NCBI RefSeq assembly: GCF_001831495.1
Contig: NZ_CP017689.1
Coordinates: 3,038,001-3,102,000, forward strand
Origin: Thalassotalea crassostreae
GTDB taxonomy: Bacteria > Pseudomonadota > Gammaproteobacteria > Enterobacterales > Alteromonadaceae
DNA: 64,000 nt
Direction: 5' to 3'
In this document: piece by piece, positions 55,593 through 64,000 of the stretch
Layout: every line of letters begins with the position of its first letter
Position numbering within the stretch: the stretch's first letter is position 1
Position numbers and translations under genes: made by a program
The notes under the pieces: model-generated
Seen by the model: the letters and a program-made list of their open reading frames with translations, nothing else
Databases searched by the model: none
Told to the model about the DNA's origin: nothing

Positions 55593-56111
55593 TTAAAGCG
55601 GTTTACGAGCAACAATTTGCGCTATTGCCTTTTTGTTTGAGCTGTCTTCTTTATCAACAATTCCTTCAAAATAATGCAATACCTGCCAATCATCAAAATG
55701 TTCTAATAGCTCTTTAGGTTTTAATAAAAACTTGGGATTGGTTGGGCGACCAAATTGTGGTTGTTCGGTTGTGAATGTTTCATAAACTATTAAGCCACCC
55801 GGCTGGATTGCTTGTTTAATACTCGCCATCAATGGTCTATGCAAATAGTTAAACACAAGAATTGAAGAAAATGATTTACCTGTAAGTGGCGAGGTTGACG
55901 GCTGCTCAAAATCGACCTGCCAAAATGTTGCCTTATCTAATGGCAATGGGTCCTCACTAGGCTTGATATCTGCAAACACAACATCAAGCCCTTGGCTAAC
56001 CAGATAGCGACCATTTCGGCCATTACCACAAGCAAGATCAAGGCTCGGAGCTAACTTTTCAGCAACTGCCAACTCAATTAGATAATCTTTTAATAATGAT
56101 GAATGAGCCAA
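55593..56111 (-). CDS. SAM-dependent methyltransferase (TehB-like)
   Basis: 172 residues with the class I SAM-binding motif LDLACGNGRNGRYL (24-37) and a motif-IV-like segment SILVFNYLHRPLM. The sequence GGLIVYETFTTEQPQFGRPTNPKFLLKPKEL resembles TehB/thiopurine methyltransferase relatives. It begins with TTG (AAGGA upstream) and follows moeA by 33 bp, so probably co-transcribed. Substrate unknown. Confidence 0.83.
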   Translation of the reverse strand: MAHSSLLKDYLIELAVAEKLAPSLDLACGNGRNGRYLVSQGLDVVFADIKPSEDPLPLDKATFWQVDFEQPSTSPLTGKSFSSILVFNYLHRPLMASIKQAIQPGGLIVYETFTTEQPQFGRPTNPKFLLKPKELLEHFDDWQVLHYFEGIVDKEDSSNKKAIAQIVARKPL

Positions 56112-56144
56112 TATTAGGTTTTCCTTTAAAAGAATAGTAATTGG

Positions 56145-57389
56145 CTACATTAACAAGTGACTGAATGGTTCTACCCAAACAGACTCACCCGCTTCAACAG
56201 TGCCCTGGTCTTTATCTAAGACAATAAAGCTATTGGCTCTACCTAAGCTAGTTAATATGCCAGAACCTTGTGAGCCAGTGCTGGTGACAATTGGCATCCC
56301 TTGCTCATCATAGCTAAGCACTGCACGTTGAAAATCCATTCTGCCCGGAGATTTTTTTAGCTTAGTAGTGGTGGCGGCTTTAAAACGCGTTTTCGCTTTT
56401 GCATTCAAGCCTTGCATCTTTTCAATGCCTGGCACACCCAGTTGGTAAAAAGTAACAAGTGCTGATACAGGATTTCCTGGTAAACCAAAAAACACACTAT
56501 TTGATAACTTACCAAACGCAAACGGCTTGCCCGGTTTCATCGCAATTTTCCAAAAGTTAATTTCACCAATTTCTGATAAAACTTCCTTTGTGTAGTCAGC
56601 CTCACCAACCGAAACGCCGCCACTTGATATGACCACATCTGCAAGTTGATCCGCTTTTGTAAAAGCTTGTCGAATCGCTTCCTTGTCATCTCTAATGATG
56701 CCAAAATCCAATATATTAACGCCAAGTTTTTGCAATAACGGTCGAAGTACGAAGCGATTACTTTCATAGATATCACCTTCCGCTAATTCTTCGCCAGGTA
56801 AACGAAGTTCATCGCCAGTTGACAATATGGCTACGTTTATATCGCCAAAAACTTTTACTTTGGCAATGCCTAAAGATGCGATCATTCCAATATCTACCGC
56901 AGATAATTTATGGCCCTTTTCAAATACCGTCACGCCTTGGGCTATATCTTCACCTTTATATCTTACATTGCCTTTTTCACTCGGCGATTTGGTAAGTACT
57001 ACGGTATCTTTATCTACACGTGTATTTTCTTGCATCACTACGGTATCACAGCAATCTGGTAATTTTGCGCCTGTCATGATGCGAATACATTGACCGCTTT
57101 GGGTCACACCTGTAAATGGTTCTCCTGCAAAAGAACGACCCGCTAGTTGTAATCCGCCTCCTGCTGCAATTTGTTCTAGCGAACTATACTTAAACGCGTA
57201 TCCGTCCATCGCAGAGTTATTGTGCGGTGGCACAGACACAGGTGACGTTACGGTATCAGCCAACACTTTACCTAGGGCATTCTCTATTGAAATAGATTTA
57301 ATACTGTTGGTAGTATAAACGTTATCTAATAATTGGCTTAAAGCTACTTCAAAAGCCATTAGGCCTGGCGCAGAACAACAATCGGACAT
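56145..57389 (-). CDS. moeA: Molybdopterin molybdenumtransferase MoeA
   Basis: 414 residues. Segments PPHNNSAMDGYA, RIMTGAKLP, STGDEL, SSGGVSVGEADYTKEVL and FGLPGNPVSALVTF mark all MoeA domains. It inserts molybdate into adenylated molybdopterin. E. coli moeA is paired with moeB; here moeB is absent from the window and a methyltransferase follows. Its upstream region shares the FNR box with the porin. Confidence 0.97.
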   Translation of the reverse strand: MSDCCSAPGLMAFEVALSQLLDNVYTTNSIKSISIENALGKVLADTVTSPVSVPPHNNSAMDGYAFKYSSLEQIAAGGGLQLAGRSFAGEPFTGVTQSGQCIRIMTGAKLPDCCDTVVMQENTRVDKDTVVLTKSPSEKGNVRYKGEDIAQGVTVFEKGHKLSAVDIGMIASLGIAKVKVFGDINVAILSTGDELRLPGEELAEGDIYESNRFVLRPLLQKLGVNILDFGIIRDDKEAIRQAFTKADQLADVVISSGGVSVGEADYTKEVLSEIGEINFWKIAMKPGKPFAFGKLSNSVFFGLPGNPVSALVTFYQLGVPGIEKMQGLNAKAKTRFKAATTTKLKKSPGRMDFQRAVLSYDEQGMPIVTSTGSQGSGILTSLGRANSFIVLDKDQGTVEAGESVWVEPFSHLLM

Positions 57390-57733
57390 AACAATCTCTA
57401 TGGTTTAATTAATTTACGTGACCACACGTAAGGTGAAAAAAATAGCGACATTGGAGTGCTCAGCAACAATCTGCAATGTTCTAAATGAGAATTAATAGCT
57501 ATTTAGCGGTATTTAGCAAATTTTGTCTAGTATAAGAGTATACAATTAGAAACAATTCGTTAACTTGTTGATGCAAATCAACATCACGTTAACAACTAAG
57601 CGCTACTTTAACCATCAAAATCTAGGTAACTCATTTTGTTTGTAAATTTATCAATTTTTGATGTCGCCACAAATAATAATGGTTCAATAATTGCGTAATT
57701 GATAATAATAATAAAATATCAACGGAGAAAAAA
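57390..57733. promoter_or_regulatory. Divergent regulatory region of moeA and the porin gene
   Basis: 344 bp with no gene. It holds a perfect FNR consensus at 57568-57581 and AT-rich promoter-like sequence on both sides; the porin ribosome-binding site GGAG precedes its ATG by 7 nt. Confidence 0.6.
57568..57581. promoter_or_regulatory. Perfect FNR box (moeA/porin)
   Basis: TTGAT-GCAA-ATCAA matches the FNR consensus at all ten defined positions. It lies 160 bp before the porin and about 180 bp before moeA. Confidence 0.75.
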
Positions 57734-58942
57734 ATGAAAAACAGTAATTTCTTTAAAGCAAGTATTCTTGCACTGGGTGTTGGCGCTGCATTTAACTCTT
57801 CTGCTGCAATAACAGATGATATCTCAAAAGCGGTAAAAGATTCGAAAGTCGATGTTTCTTTGCGTTATCGCGCAGAAACAGTGGATCAAGATGGTACAAA
57901 TGAAGACGCACTAGCTTCGACTTTGAAAAGCCGCATTACAATTAGTACAGGAAAAGTATTTAATTTAAGCGCAAAAGTTGAAGCGGACAATGTCAGCTTT
58001 ATCGGAAACGACAGTTTCAACTCGACAGTAAACGGCAAAGGCACTTACCCAGTAGTTGCAGATCCTGAAGGTAGCGAAATTAATCAAGCCTACTTGCAAT
58101 ACAGCGGTAACATATTCACTGCAACCGCAGGTCGTCAACGTATTAATTTAGATGATCAACGTTTTATCGGCGGTGTCGCATGGCGTCAAAACGAACAAAC
58201 GTTTGATGGTTACCGTTTACAAGTTAAGCCATTAGACGCATTAACGTTAGACGCAAGTTATGTTTTCAATGTAAACCGAATTTTTGGCGAAGATAGTGAT
58301 AAGTCAGACCTAAGCGGCGATTTGATCCTATTAAATGCAAAATATGCGATAAATAAGCAACATTCAGTATCGCTTTATAATTATTCTTTAGAATTTGATG
58401 GCGCTGCTGCAGGCACTTCAACGAACACCATGGGGGCTACTTATAACGGTAAGTTCAAGCTAGGAGGCACTGGCCTTGCTGTTAAAGCTGGCTTTGCTAA
58501 TCAAGAAGATGCCGGTGACAACCCAACAACATTTGAAGCAAGCTATTCAGTATTAGAAGTAATGGCTAACTTTAAACGTTTCAGTGTTGGTGGTGGTATT
58601 GAGACACTAGGTAGTGATAATGACGTAGGTTTTAGCACGCCATTAGCGACTTTGCATATGTTCCAAGGTTTTGCCGATATATTCTTAAATACACCTAAGA
58701 CAGGTATTGTTGATACTTACGTTAAAGGGTCAACAAAAATAGGTGGTGTAGGGTTATCTGCGGCTTACCATATGTATGAAGCGGATGAAGGTAACGCAGA
58801 GTATGGTACGGAAGCAAATATTGCCGCAGCATACAAATTTAACAAACAAGTATCTGGTTTAGTGAAAGCCGCCAGCTACTCTGCTGATGACTTTGCCACA
58901 GATACAACCAAGCTATGGTTTATGGTTACTGCAAACTTTTAA
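57734..58942 (+). CDS. Outer membrane porin-like beta-barrel
   Basis: 402 residues with a signal peptide (cleavage after SSAA near 25), alternating hydrophobic strands, the segments VSLRYRAETVDQDG, NQAYLQYSG and FTATAGRQRINLDDQRFIGGVAWRQNEQTFDGYR, and a terminal aromatic residue (MVTANF). The pattern matches the alginate-export-like/OprD-like porin group. Its place between nap and moa genes and the FNR box suggest uptake of an anion such as nitrate or molybdate under low oxygen (inference). Confidence 0.83.
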   Translation: MKNSNFFKASILALGVGAAFNSSAAITDDISKAVKDSKVDVSLRYRAETVDQDGTNEDALASTLKSRITISTGKVFNLSAKVEADNVSFIGNDSFNSTVNGKGTYPVVADPEGSEINQAYLQYSGNIFTATAGRQRINLDDQRFIGGVAWRQNEQTFDGYRLQVKPLDALTLDASYVFNVNRIFGEDSDKSDLSGDLILLNAKYAINKQHSVSLYNYSLEFDGAAAGTSTNTMGATYNGKFKLGGTGLAVKAGFANQEDAGDNPTTFEASYSVLEVMANFKRFSVGGGIETLGSDNDVGFSTPLATLHMFQGFADIFLNTPKTGIVDTYVKGSTKIGGVGLSAAYHMYEADEGNAEYGTEANIAAAYKFNKQVSGLVKAASYSADDFATDTTKLWFMVTANF

Positions 58943-59071
58943 TAAAAGATGACTCCCATTTATTGGTGATATGCTAAATTAGTGGTAGTCTTAATAAACA
59001 AACTTATATCGCCGAGCTTAGGTTTCTAAGTATTGTTCAGCTAATCATTAGTCGAATAATTTATGAATACT

Positions 59072-59172
59072 AAGCCGTGGCAATGACTCCAAATGTGACA
59101 TTAATGTCAATTGCGGTTATAGCCACCAGGGCTAGCAAGGAAACTTTCTAGCCTCCCGACTTTGGAAAGGTG
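59072..59172 (+). ncRNA. Moco RNA motif (putative molybdenum cofactor riboswitch)
   Basis: The leader before moaA has the paired elements of the Moco motif: GTGGC (about 59077-59081) pairing with GCCAC (59122-59126), a GACATTAATGTC hairpin, a GGCTAG...CTAGCC stem (59130-59153), and the conserved CCTCCCGACTTTGGAAAGG next to the start codon. The last element contains the moaA Shine-Dalgarno GGAAAGG, so folding could block translation. Such RNAs sense Moco (or its tungsten form) in E. coli and relatives. Confidence 0.75.
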
Positions 59173-59175
59173 AAC

Positions 59176-60147
59176 ATGCTACAAGATAACTTCGGCCGCA
59201 AATTTTATTATTTGCGCCTCTCTATTACTGACGTTTGCAACTTCCGTTGTAATTATTGCTTGCCTGACGGTTACGAGTGCGATCACGATCGTGACTTTCT
59301 AAAAGTCAATGAAATAAAACGTATCGCTAATGCCTTTGCCCAAATGGGCACCGAAAAAATTCGTATCACCGGCGGTGAGCCGAGTTTACGTAAAGACCTT
59401 CCTGAAATCATCCGTACCGTCAAACAAACAGCGGGTATAAAAACCGTTGCTATGACGAGTAATGGCTTTAAATTAACTGAACACATTGACGATTGGATTG
59501 ATGCTGGACTCGATTCGTTAAATTTAAGCATTGATAGCTTAGATCCAAGACAATTTCAGGCTATAACCGGAAAAGACAAATTACAAACTATTTTAGATGG
59601 TATTGAAAAAGCGCAAAAACGTGGTTTTAACAATATCAAGGTCAATACAGTTTTGATGCGTGAGTACAATCATCATGAAATGAAACAGTTTCTTGATTGG
59701 GTCAAACACACGCCAATTAGTTTGCGTTTTATCGAACTCATGCAAACAGGTGACAACCAAGAGTTTTTTGAGAAGCAACATGTCAGCGGTGCCAATATTA
59801 AGGCGATGTTACTTGAAAGTGGCTGGATGCCAGTGATCCGCAAGAAAGATGCGGGGCCAGCAGAAGTGTTTTCACACCCAGACTATCAAGGCACGATTGG
59901 ATTGATCATGCCTTACTCAAAAGATTTTTGCGCTACATGTAACCGATTGCGAGTGAGTTCGTTAGGTAAACTTCATTTATGTTTATTTACCGAAAACGGT
60001 TTGTCTCTGCGTGAACATTTACAGACGGATGATAGCCAAGGGCTTAAAGATTGTATCTCTCATATGATGACTGACAAGAAACTAAGTCATTATTTACAAG
60101 AAGGTATAACCGGTGGAACCAAACACTTAGCGATGCTTGGCGGATAA
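59176..60147 (+). CDS. moaA: GTP 3',8-cyclase MoaA
   Basis: 323 residues. Radical SAM motif CNFRCNYC (Cys21, 25, 28), C-terminal cluster Cys252, Cys255 and Cys269, and the GG C-terminus needed for catalysis (LGG). It converts GTP to 3',8-cyclo-GTP, the first step to molybdopterin. ATG 59176 is used with GGAAAGG five bases ahead; the GTG at 59170 overlaps that site. First gene of an eight-gene operon. Confidence 0.97.
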   Translation: MLQDNFGRKFYYLRLSITDVCNFRCNYCLPDGYECDHDRDFLKVNEIKRIANAFAQMGTEKIRITGGEPSLRKDLPEIIRTVKQTAGIKTVAMTSNGFKLTEHIDDWIDAGLDSLNLSIDSLDPRQFQAITGKDKLQTILDGIEKAQKRGFNNIKVNTVLMREYNHHEMKQFLDWVKHTPISLRFIELMQTGDNQEFFEKQHVSGANIKAMLLESGWMPVIRKKDAGPAEVFSHPDYQGTIGLIMPYSKDFCATCNRLRVSSLGKLHLCLFTENGLSLREHLQTDDSQGLKDCISHMMTDKKLSHYLQEGITGGTKHLAMLGG

Positions 60148-60158
60148 CAAAGGCAGTA

Positions 60159-60761
60159 ATGATGAACACAGCACCAATAGATTGCTTAGGCATTATACTT
60201 GCCGGCGGCCAATCATCACGAATGGGTGAAAATAAAGCGCAACTTACCTTCAACGACAGCACTATGTTGGAACATTGTCAGCAACTTCTAAAACACTGCC
60301 ACCTACAACGCGTCGTCATTTCAGGCGAAAATAACGGCGGTGTCGCTGATTTAGTTAACGAAGGTGGCCCGTTAGCAGGCATCTATTCCATCATTAAAAA
60401 ATACAATCCGAAATCGATTTTAGTACTACCGATAGATATGCCTTTTATTCACCACAAGCACTTGCTGGAACTAAAATTAAAAGGCTCTTTATCAGCGCGC
60501 AGTGCGCACTACAATGACAGTTCATTACCCGCATTTATCCCTGTAAACGCATTTTTGACTGACTTTTTACAACAACAATTTACCAGCGACAATTTTGTCG
60601 CGACCAATCGAGGTCCATCGTTTAAGCAAGTGTTTAAAATGACCAATGCTTTAACCTTAACGATTGACAACAAGCAAGCTCTGTTTAACACCAATACTCC
60701 TGAACAGTGGCAACAAGCGATTAAGTTAACTCAACAAAATTTTAAAAAAGGCAATTTATAG
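60159..60761 (+). CDS. mobA: Molybdenum cofactor guanylyltransferase MobA
   Basis: 200 residues with the nucleotidyltransferase loop GIILAGGQSSRMGENKA and the metal motif VLPIDMPFI. It attaches GMP to Mo-molybdopterin to give MGD for NapA and similar enzymes. It sits unusually between moaA and moaB, which ties bis-MGD production to cofactor synthesis. Two adjacent ATGs (60159, 60162) are possible starts. Confidence 0.95.
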   Translation: MMNTAPIDCLGIILAGGQSSRMGENKAQLTFNDSTMLEHCQQLLKHCHLQRVVISGENNGGVADLVNEGGPLAGIYSIIKKYNPKSILVLPIDMPFIHHKHLLELKLKGSLSARSAHYNDSSLPAFIPVNAFLTDFLQQQFTSDNFVATNRGPSFKQVFKMTNALTLTIDNKQALFNTNTPEQWQQAIKLTQQNFKKGNL

Positions 60762-60762
60762 T

Positions 60763-61314
60763 ATGTCCAAGGTTTCTTCTCATTTAAGCGGTGCTGAATT
60801 CGTACCATTAAACATTGCTGTTCTTACCGTAAGCGATACCCGAACCGAAGAAAATGATACCTCCGGTAAAGCGTTGGTCGAACGATTAGTTGAAAGCGGT
60901 CACAACTTAGCTGACAAAGCCATCGTCATCGATGATGTTTATCAACTTAGAGCAATTATGTCGAAGTGGATAGCAGACAACAATATTGATGCTGTTATCT
61001 CAACCGGTGGCACAGGCTTTACTGCGAGAGACAATACCCCTGAAGCAATATTGCCATTGTTCGACAAACAAGTTGAAGGCTTTGGGGAAGTATTTAGAGC
61101 AATTTCTTATGATGAAATTGGCACCTCAACTATGCAATCAAGAGCATTTGCAGGAATGGCAAATCAAACCGTTATATTTTGTGTTCCAGGTTCTACCAAT
61201 GCCTGTAAAACTGCATGGGATAAGGCCATCAAAGAACAATTAGATGCCAGTCATCGACCGTGTAATTTTGTGCCTCATTTAGGCCTAGCAGAAAAATGTA
61301 ACAGTCGCGGCTAA
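60763..61314 (+). CDS. moaB: Molybdopterin adenylyltransferase MoaB
   Basis: 183 residues with the MogA/MoaB fold signatures [31 protein letters not shown] and VPGSTNAC. The E. coli protein is 170 residues. In E. coli MoaB is inactive and MogA does the adenylation; which applies here is unknown. Starts 2 bp after mobA. Confidence 0.95.
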   Translation: MSKVSSHLSGAEFVPLNIAVLTVSDTRTEENDTSGKALVERLVESGHNLADKAIVIDDVYQLRAIMSKWIADNNIDAVISTGGTGFTARDNTPEAILPLFDKQVEGFGEVFRAISYDEIGTSTMQSRAFAGMANQTVIFCVPGSTNACKTAWDKAIKEQLDASHRPCNFVPHLGLAEKCNSRG

Positions 61315-61327
61315 TAGGATTTGTAAG

Positions 61328-61804
61328 ATGAATGATTTAACCCATTTAAATGCCAAAGGCGAAGCAAACATGGTTGATGTCAGTGCCAAAGAAATCACTG
61401 CACGCACGGCATGGGCTGAAGCCTTTATTACAATGAGCGAAAAAACACTGTCACTCATTAAAAGTGGTGAACACGCGAAAGGCGATGTCTTCGCGGTTGC
61501 TCGTATTGCTGGTATTCAGGCCGCTAAAAAATGTAGTGACCTTATCCCATTATGCCACCCTTTAATGCTTTCAAAAGTGCAAGTAGATTTTGAGATCGAC
61601 AGTGAAAACAATCGAGTACGTATCATCACCATGTGCCGTCTCGCCGGTCAAACTGGCGTGGAAATGGAAGCTTTGACGGCAGCATCCGTTACTGCGTTAA
61701 CATTATTTGATATGTGTAAGGCAGTCGATCCAGCAATGGAAATTGGTGGTATAAAAGTATTAGAAAAGCAAGGTGGTAAATCTGGCCATTGGACTAGAGG
61801 CTAA
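61328..61804 (+). CDS. moaC: Cyclic pyranopterin monophosphate synthase MoaC
   Basis: 158 residues with [39 protein letters not shown] and the end segment GGKSGHW, all conserved in MoaC. It converts cyclo-GTP to cPMP. Follows moaB by 13 bp. Confidence 0.97.
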   Translation: MNDLTHLNAKGEANMVDVSAKEITARTAWAEAFITMSEKTLSLIKSGEHAKGDVFAVARIAGIQAAKKCSDLIPLCHPLMLSKVQVDFEIDSENNRVRIITMCRLAGQTGVEMEALTAASVTALTLFDMCKAVDPAMEIGGIKVLEKQGGKSGHWTRG

Positions 61805-61810
61805 GCAGGT

Positions 61811-62059
61811 ATGATTAATGTATTATTTTTCGCTGCCATTAGAGAACAACTGGATTGCGAACAGTTAGAAATCAAAAGTGAACATATAGAGACCATCGCT
61901 GACCTAAAGCAACAGTTGGCGACTAAAGGCAAGGATTGGCAGCAAGTTTTTCAAGACAGCACCCTACTTGCCGCATTAAATCAAGATATGGCAGAAGACA
62001 CCGCGCCATTGTCAGCCAATGATACGGTCGCCTTCTTTCCTCCAGTAACTGGCGGCTAA
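61811..62059 (+). CDS. moaD: Molybdopterin synthase small subunit MoaD
   Basis: 82 residues of ubiquitin-like fold ending in the essential Gly-Gly (PPVTGG), which becomes a thiocarboxylate and donates sulfur. Confidence 0.95.
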   Translation: MINVLFFAAIREQLDCEQLEIKSEHIETIADLKQQLATKGKDWQQVFQDSTLLAALNQDMAEDTAPLSANDTVAFFPPVTGG

Positions 62060-62062
62060 ACA

Positions 62063-62515
62063 ATGATTAACAGTATTAAAGTTCAACTTGAAGACTTTGA
62101 TTTTGCAAAGGAAGTTGATACCTTAGAAAAAGAAAACATCAGTGATGGCGCATTGGTGACTTTTGTTGGCCGTGTGCGCAACCAAAATGATGGGTGCCAA
62201 GTAGAACATTTACATCTTGAACACTATGCTGGGATGACTGAAAAATGTTTAACCAAGATAACCGAGCAAGCACGAGAAAAGTGGCAATTAGGCAACATCA
62301 GTGTTATTCATCGCTTTGGCACTCTAACTCTCGGTGAAAAAATTGTGTTTGTGGGTGTTACCAGTAAACATCGACAAGATGCGTTTCAAGCTGCAGAATT
62401 CATTATGGATTATTTGAAAGTGCAAGCGCCATTTTGGAAAAAAGAACTTACAGAACACGGAGAACGTTGGGTAAGCGCTAAAGAAAAAGATAATAAAGAG
62501 GCTAGTAAGTGGTAG
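62063..62515 (+). CDS. moaE: Molybdopterin synthase catalytic subunit MoaE
   Basis: 150 residues with VTFVGRVRNQN, LEHYAGMTEK, HRFGTLTLGEKIVFVGVTSKHR and the catalytic-lysine segment VQAPFWKKE. Pairs with MoaD. Its stop overlaps the GTG of modA by 7 nt. Confidence 0.96.
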   Translation: MINSIKVQLEDFDFAKEVDTLEKENISDGALVTFVGRVRNQNDGCQVEHLHLEHYAGMTEKCLTKITEQAREKWQLGNISVIHRFGTLTLGEKIVFVGVTSKHRQDAFQAAEFIMDYLKVQAPFWKKELTEHGERWVSAKEKDNKEASKW

Positions 62516-63387
62516 CAGTAACGCCCTTCTCATTTCATTTTGGCAATAAACAAAGCAATATTATCAATATTGCTTTTATTCTATTTGTAACTCTCATAAG
62601 TGCAACGGCTCAAGCAGAAACATTGCGCGTCGCTGTTGCATCGAATTTTGCAAAACCGATTGAACGTTTATCGGCGGAGTTTAATAAAACTCATCCTCAT
62701 AAAATTCAAATTTCATCAGCATCTAGTGGTGTTCTTTATCAGCAAATTCGCCATGGTGCCCCATTTGATCTTTTCTTATCCGCGGATTTACGTCGACCGC
62801 AATTACTAGAAGAACAAGGTTTGATCCTCGAAAACTATCGCAATACCTATGCGATAGGCCAAATTGCAATTTGGTCAGCAATTGCGGAAGAACCAGTTTC
62901 TTTAGAAAACTTAAAACACTATGACGGCAGAATCGCTTTAGCTGCTCCACATATTGCTCCTTATGGTCTAGCTGCGAAGCAATCATTGATTAAAATGGAT
63001 TTATGGAGCAAATTTCATCGCCAACTCATTACTGGCAACAACATTAATCAGACCTATCAGCAAATTTTAACTGGGGCCGTTCGCTATGGATTTATTTCTC
63101 ACAGTCAACTGCTTGATTCAAAACATGGTTTTGGGACAGTTATTGATAGCAAATTGCACAAACCATTAGAACAGCAAATGGTGGTATTAAAGAACGCCGA
63201 GAACATCGAATTAGCGACGAGCTTTTTTAATTATTTACTGACCGATGAGGCACAACATCTAATTTCAACGCAAGGCTATGAACGAGCACCTAATATACCT
63301 AGAGCAACAGAACAAAGTATCGATAGAGAAGAACTAAAAAAACAAAAAGAAAAAGCGCCAATGGACGTAGCCAATGGAAAATTATAA
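62509..63387 (+). CDS. modA: Molybdate-binding protein ModA
   Basis: 292 residues with a GTG start and a long signal region (cleavage probably after AQA near 36). The mature protein has VAVASNFAKPIERLS, FDLFLSADLRRP and AAPHIAPYGLAA, typical of ModA. The C-terminus carries an additional charged tail (DREELKKQKEKAPMD). It delivers molybdate to ModBC. Confidence 0.94.
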   Translation: MVAVTPFSFHFGNKQSNIINIAFILFVTLISATAQAETLRVAVASNFAKPIERLSAEFNKTHPHKIQISSASSGVLYQQIRHGAPFDLFLSADLRRPQLLEEQGLILENYRNTYAIGQIAIWSAIAEEPVSLENLKHYDGRIALAAPHIAPYGLAAKQSLIKMDLWSKFHRQLITGNNINQTYQQILTGAVRYGFISHSQLLDSKHGFGTVIDSKLHKPLEQQMVVLKNAENIELATSFFNYLLTDEAQHLISTQGYERAPNIPRATEQSIDREELKKQKEKAPMDVANGKL

Positions 63388-64000
63388 TGAATGGCTAGCC
63401 TTAGCAACAACACTAAAACTTGCTGCAATTACCACCATTATCTTACTCATTATCGGTACGCCCCTAGCATGGTACTTAAGCCGATTAGAGAGCCGTTTCA
63501 AGGTGTTAATTGAAGCATTAGTTGCATTACCATTAGTACTGCCGCCAACGGTATTAGGTTTTTACTTGCTTTTATTGTTTTCACCAATGAATGGTCCAGG
63601 AAAATTATTCCAAGATGCATTCGGCTCATCTTTGGCGTTTAGTTTTACCGGTATTTTAATTGGCTCGGTTATTTATTCCTTACCCTTTGTTGTGCAGCCT
63701 CTACAAAAAGCTTTTGAGCAATTAGGCAATCAATACAATGAAGCTGGAGCGATGCTCAGCGCCGGGCCCTTAGACCGCTTCTTTAATATCACTATGCCAT
63801 TAACAAAAGCTAGTTTTATCACCGCAGCAAGTCTTGGCTTTGCTCATACGGTGGGTGAGTTTGGCGTGGTCTTAATGATCGGTGGCAATATCCCTGGTGA
63901 GACCAGAGTGTTATCCATTGCCCTATTCGACCATGTTGAAGCATTGAATTATGAAACCGCGCACTATCTTGCTGGCAGTTTACTCGTTGGTTCAATATTA
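63374..64000 (+). CDS. modB: Molybdate ABC transporter permease ModB (partial)
   Basis: The frame opens with ATG at 63374, overlapping modA by 14 nt, and is open to the right edge (about 209 codons). Segments PPTVLGFYLLLL, NEAGAMLSAGPLDRFFNITMP (the EAA loop that contacts ModC) and GFAHTVGEFGVVLMIGGNIPGETRVLSIALFD are ModB hallmarks. The missing end and modC should lie just beyond the window. Confidence 0.95.
   Translation, partial: MENYNEWLALATTLKLAAITTIILLIIGTPLAWYLSRLESRFKVLIEALVALPLVLPPTVLGFYLLLLFSPMNGPGKLFQDAFGSSLAFSFTGILIGSVIYSLPFVVQPLQKAFEQLGNQYNEAGAMLSAGPLDRFFNITMPLTKASFITAASLGFAHTVGEFGVVLMIGGNIPGETRVLSIALFDHVEALNYETAHYLAGSLLVGSIL

Overview
The window is chromosomal DNA of a low-GC marine gammaproteobacterium, most likely an alteromonad close to Colwellia/Thalassotalea (inferred from protein families and gene order, not from a search). 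Supporting signs are the prfB-lysS, recJ-dsbC, fldB and srmB block, yaaA next to talB, an hdfR/maoP divergent pair, the TIGR03545/TIGR03546 pair, a DUF3545 gene, a large TonB-dependent receptor and a napEFDABC operon. No rRNA, tRNA, transposase, phage gene or CRISPR array was seen.

Layout. (1) 1-7 kb: a minus-strand catabolic operon (fumarylacetoacetate-hydrolase family, extradiol-type VOC protein, alpha/beta hydrolase, ThDP enzyme running off the left edge), a TSUP anion exporter, a RutE-like nitroreductase and a LysR regulator. (2) 7-10.5 kb: small, mostly orphan minus-strand genes (two lipoproteins, a membrane protein, an alpha/beta hydrolase, a gamma-glutamylcyclotransferase), separated by copies of a hairpin-prone intergenic repeat. 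(3) 10.6-15.4 kb: an hdfR-like regulator divergent from an operon encoding a small exported protein, MaoP, a GshB-like ATP-grasp ligase and a fused N-formylglutamate-amidohydrolase-like/DUF1704 (MATCAP-type) peptidase. This is the most intriguing unit here. (4) 15.8-25.2 kb: a small exported protein, a TonB receptor, a sodium symporter with kynureninase, an LVIVD-repeat lipoprotein and a DHDPS-family enzyme. (5) 25.4-48.8 kb: mostly housekeeping (lysS, prfB without its programmed frameshift, recJ, dsbC, fldB, srmB, a HtrA-like protease, yaaA, talB, a FabH-like enzyme, an ABC-2 exporter, tmcA), interrupted by a striking 69-bp tandem repeat at 40.7-41.1 kb. (6) 48.9-64 kb: an anaerobic nitrate respiration and molybdenum block comprising napEFDABC, a cysteine-motif small protein, moeA, a porin, and a moaA-mobA-moaB-moaC-moaD-moaE-modA-modB operon preceded by a Moco riboswitch-like leader.

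The right third works as one programme. ModAB imports molybdate; MoaA-E, MoeA and MobA build bis-MGD; NapD and NapF mature NapA; NapC passes quinol electrons to NapB and NapA. Three FNR-type boxes (upstream of napE, of the cysteine-motif protein, and between moeA and the porin) suggest shared oxygen control, while the leader upstream of moaA would add feedback by cofactor.
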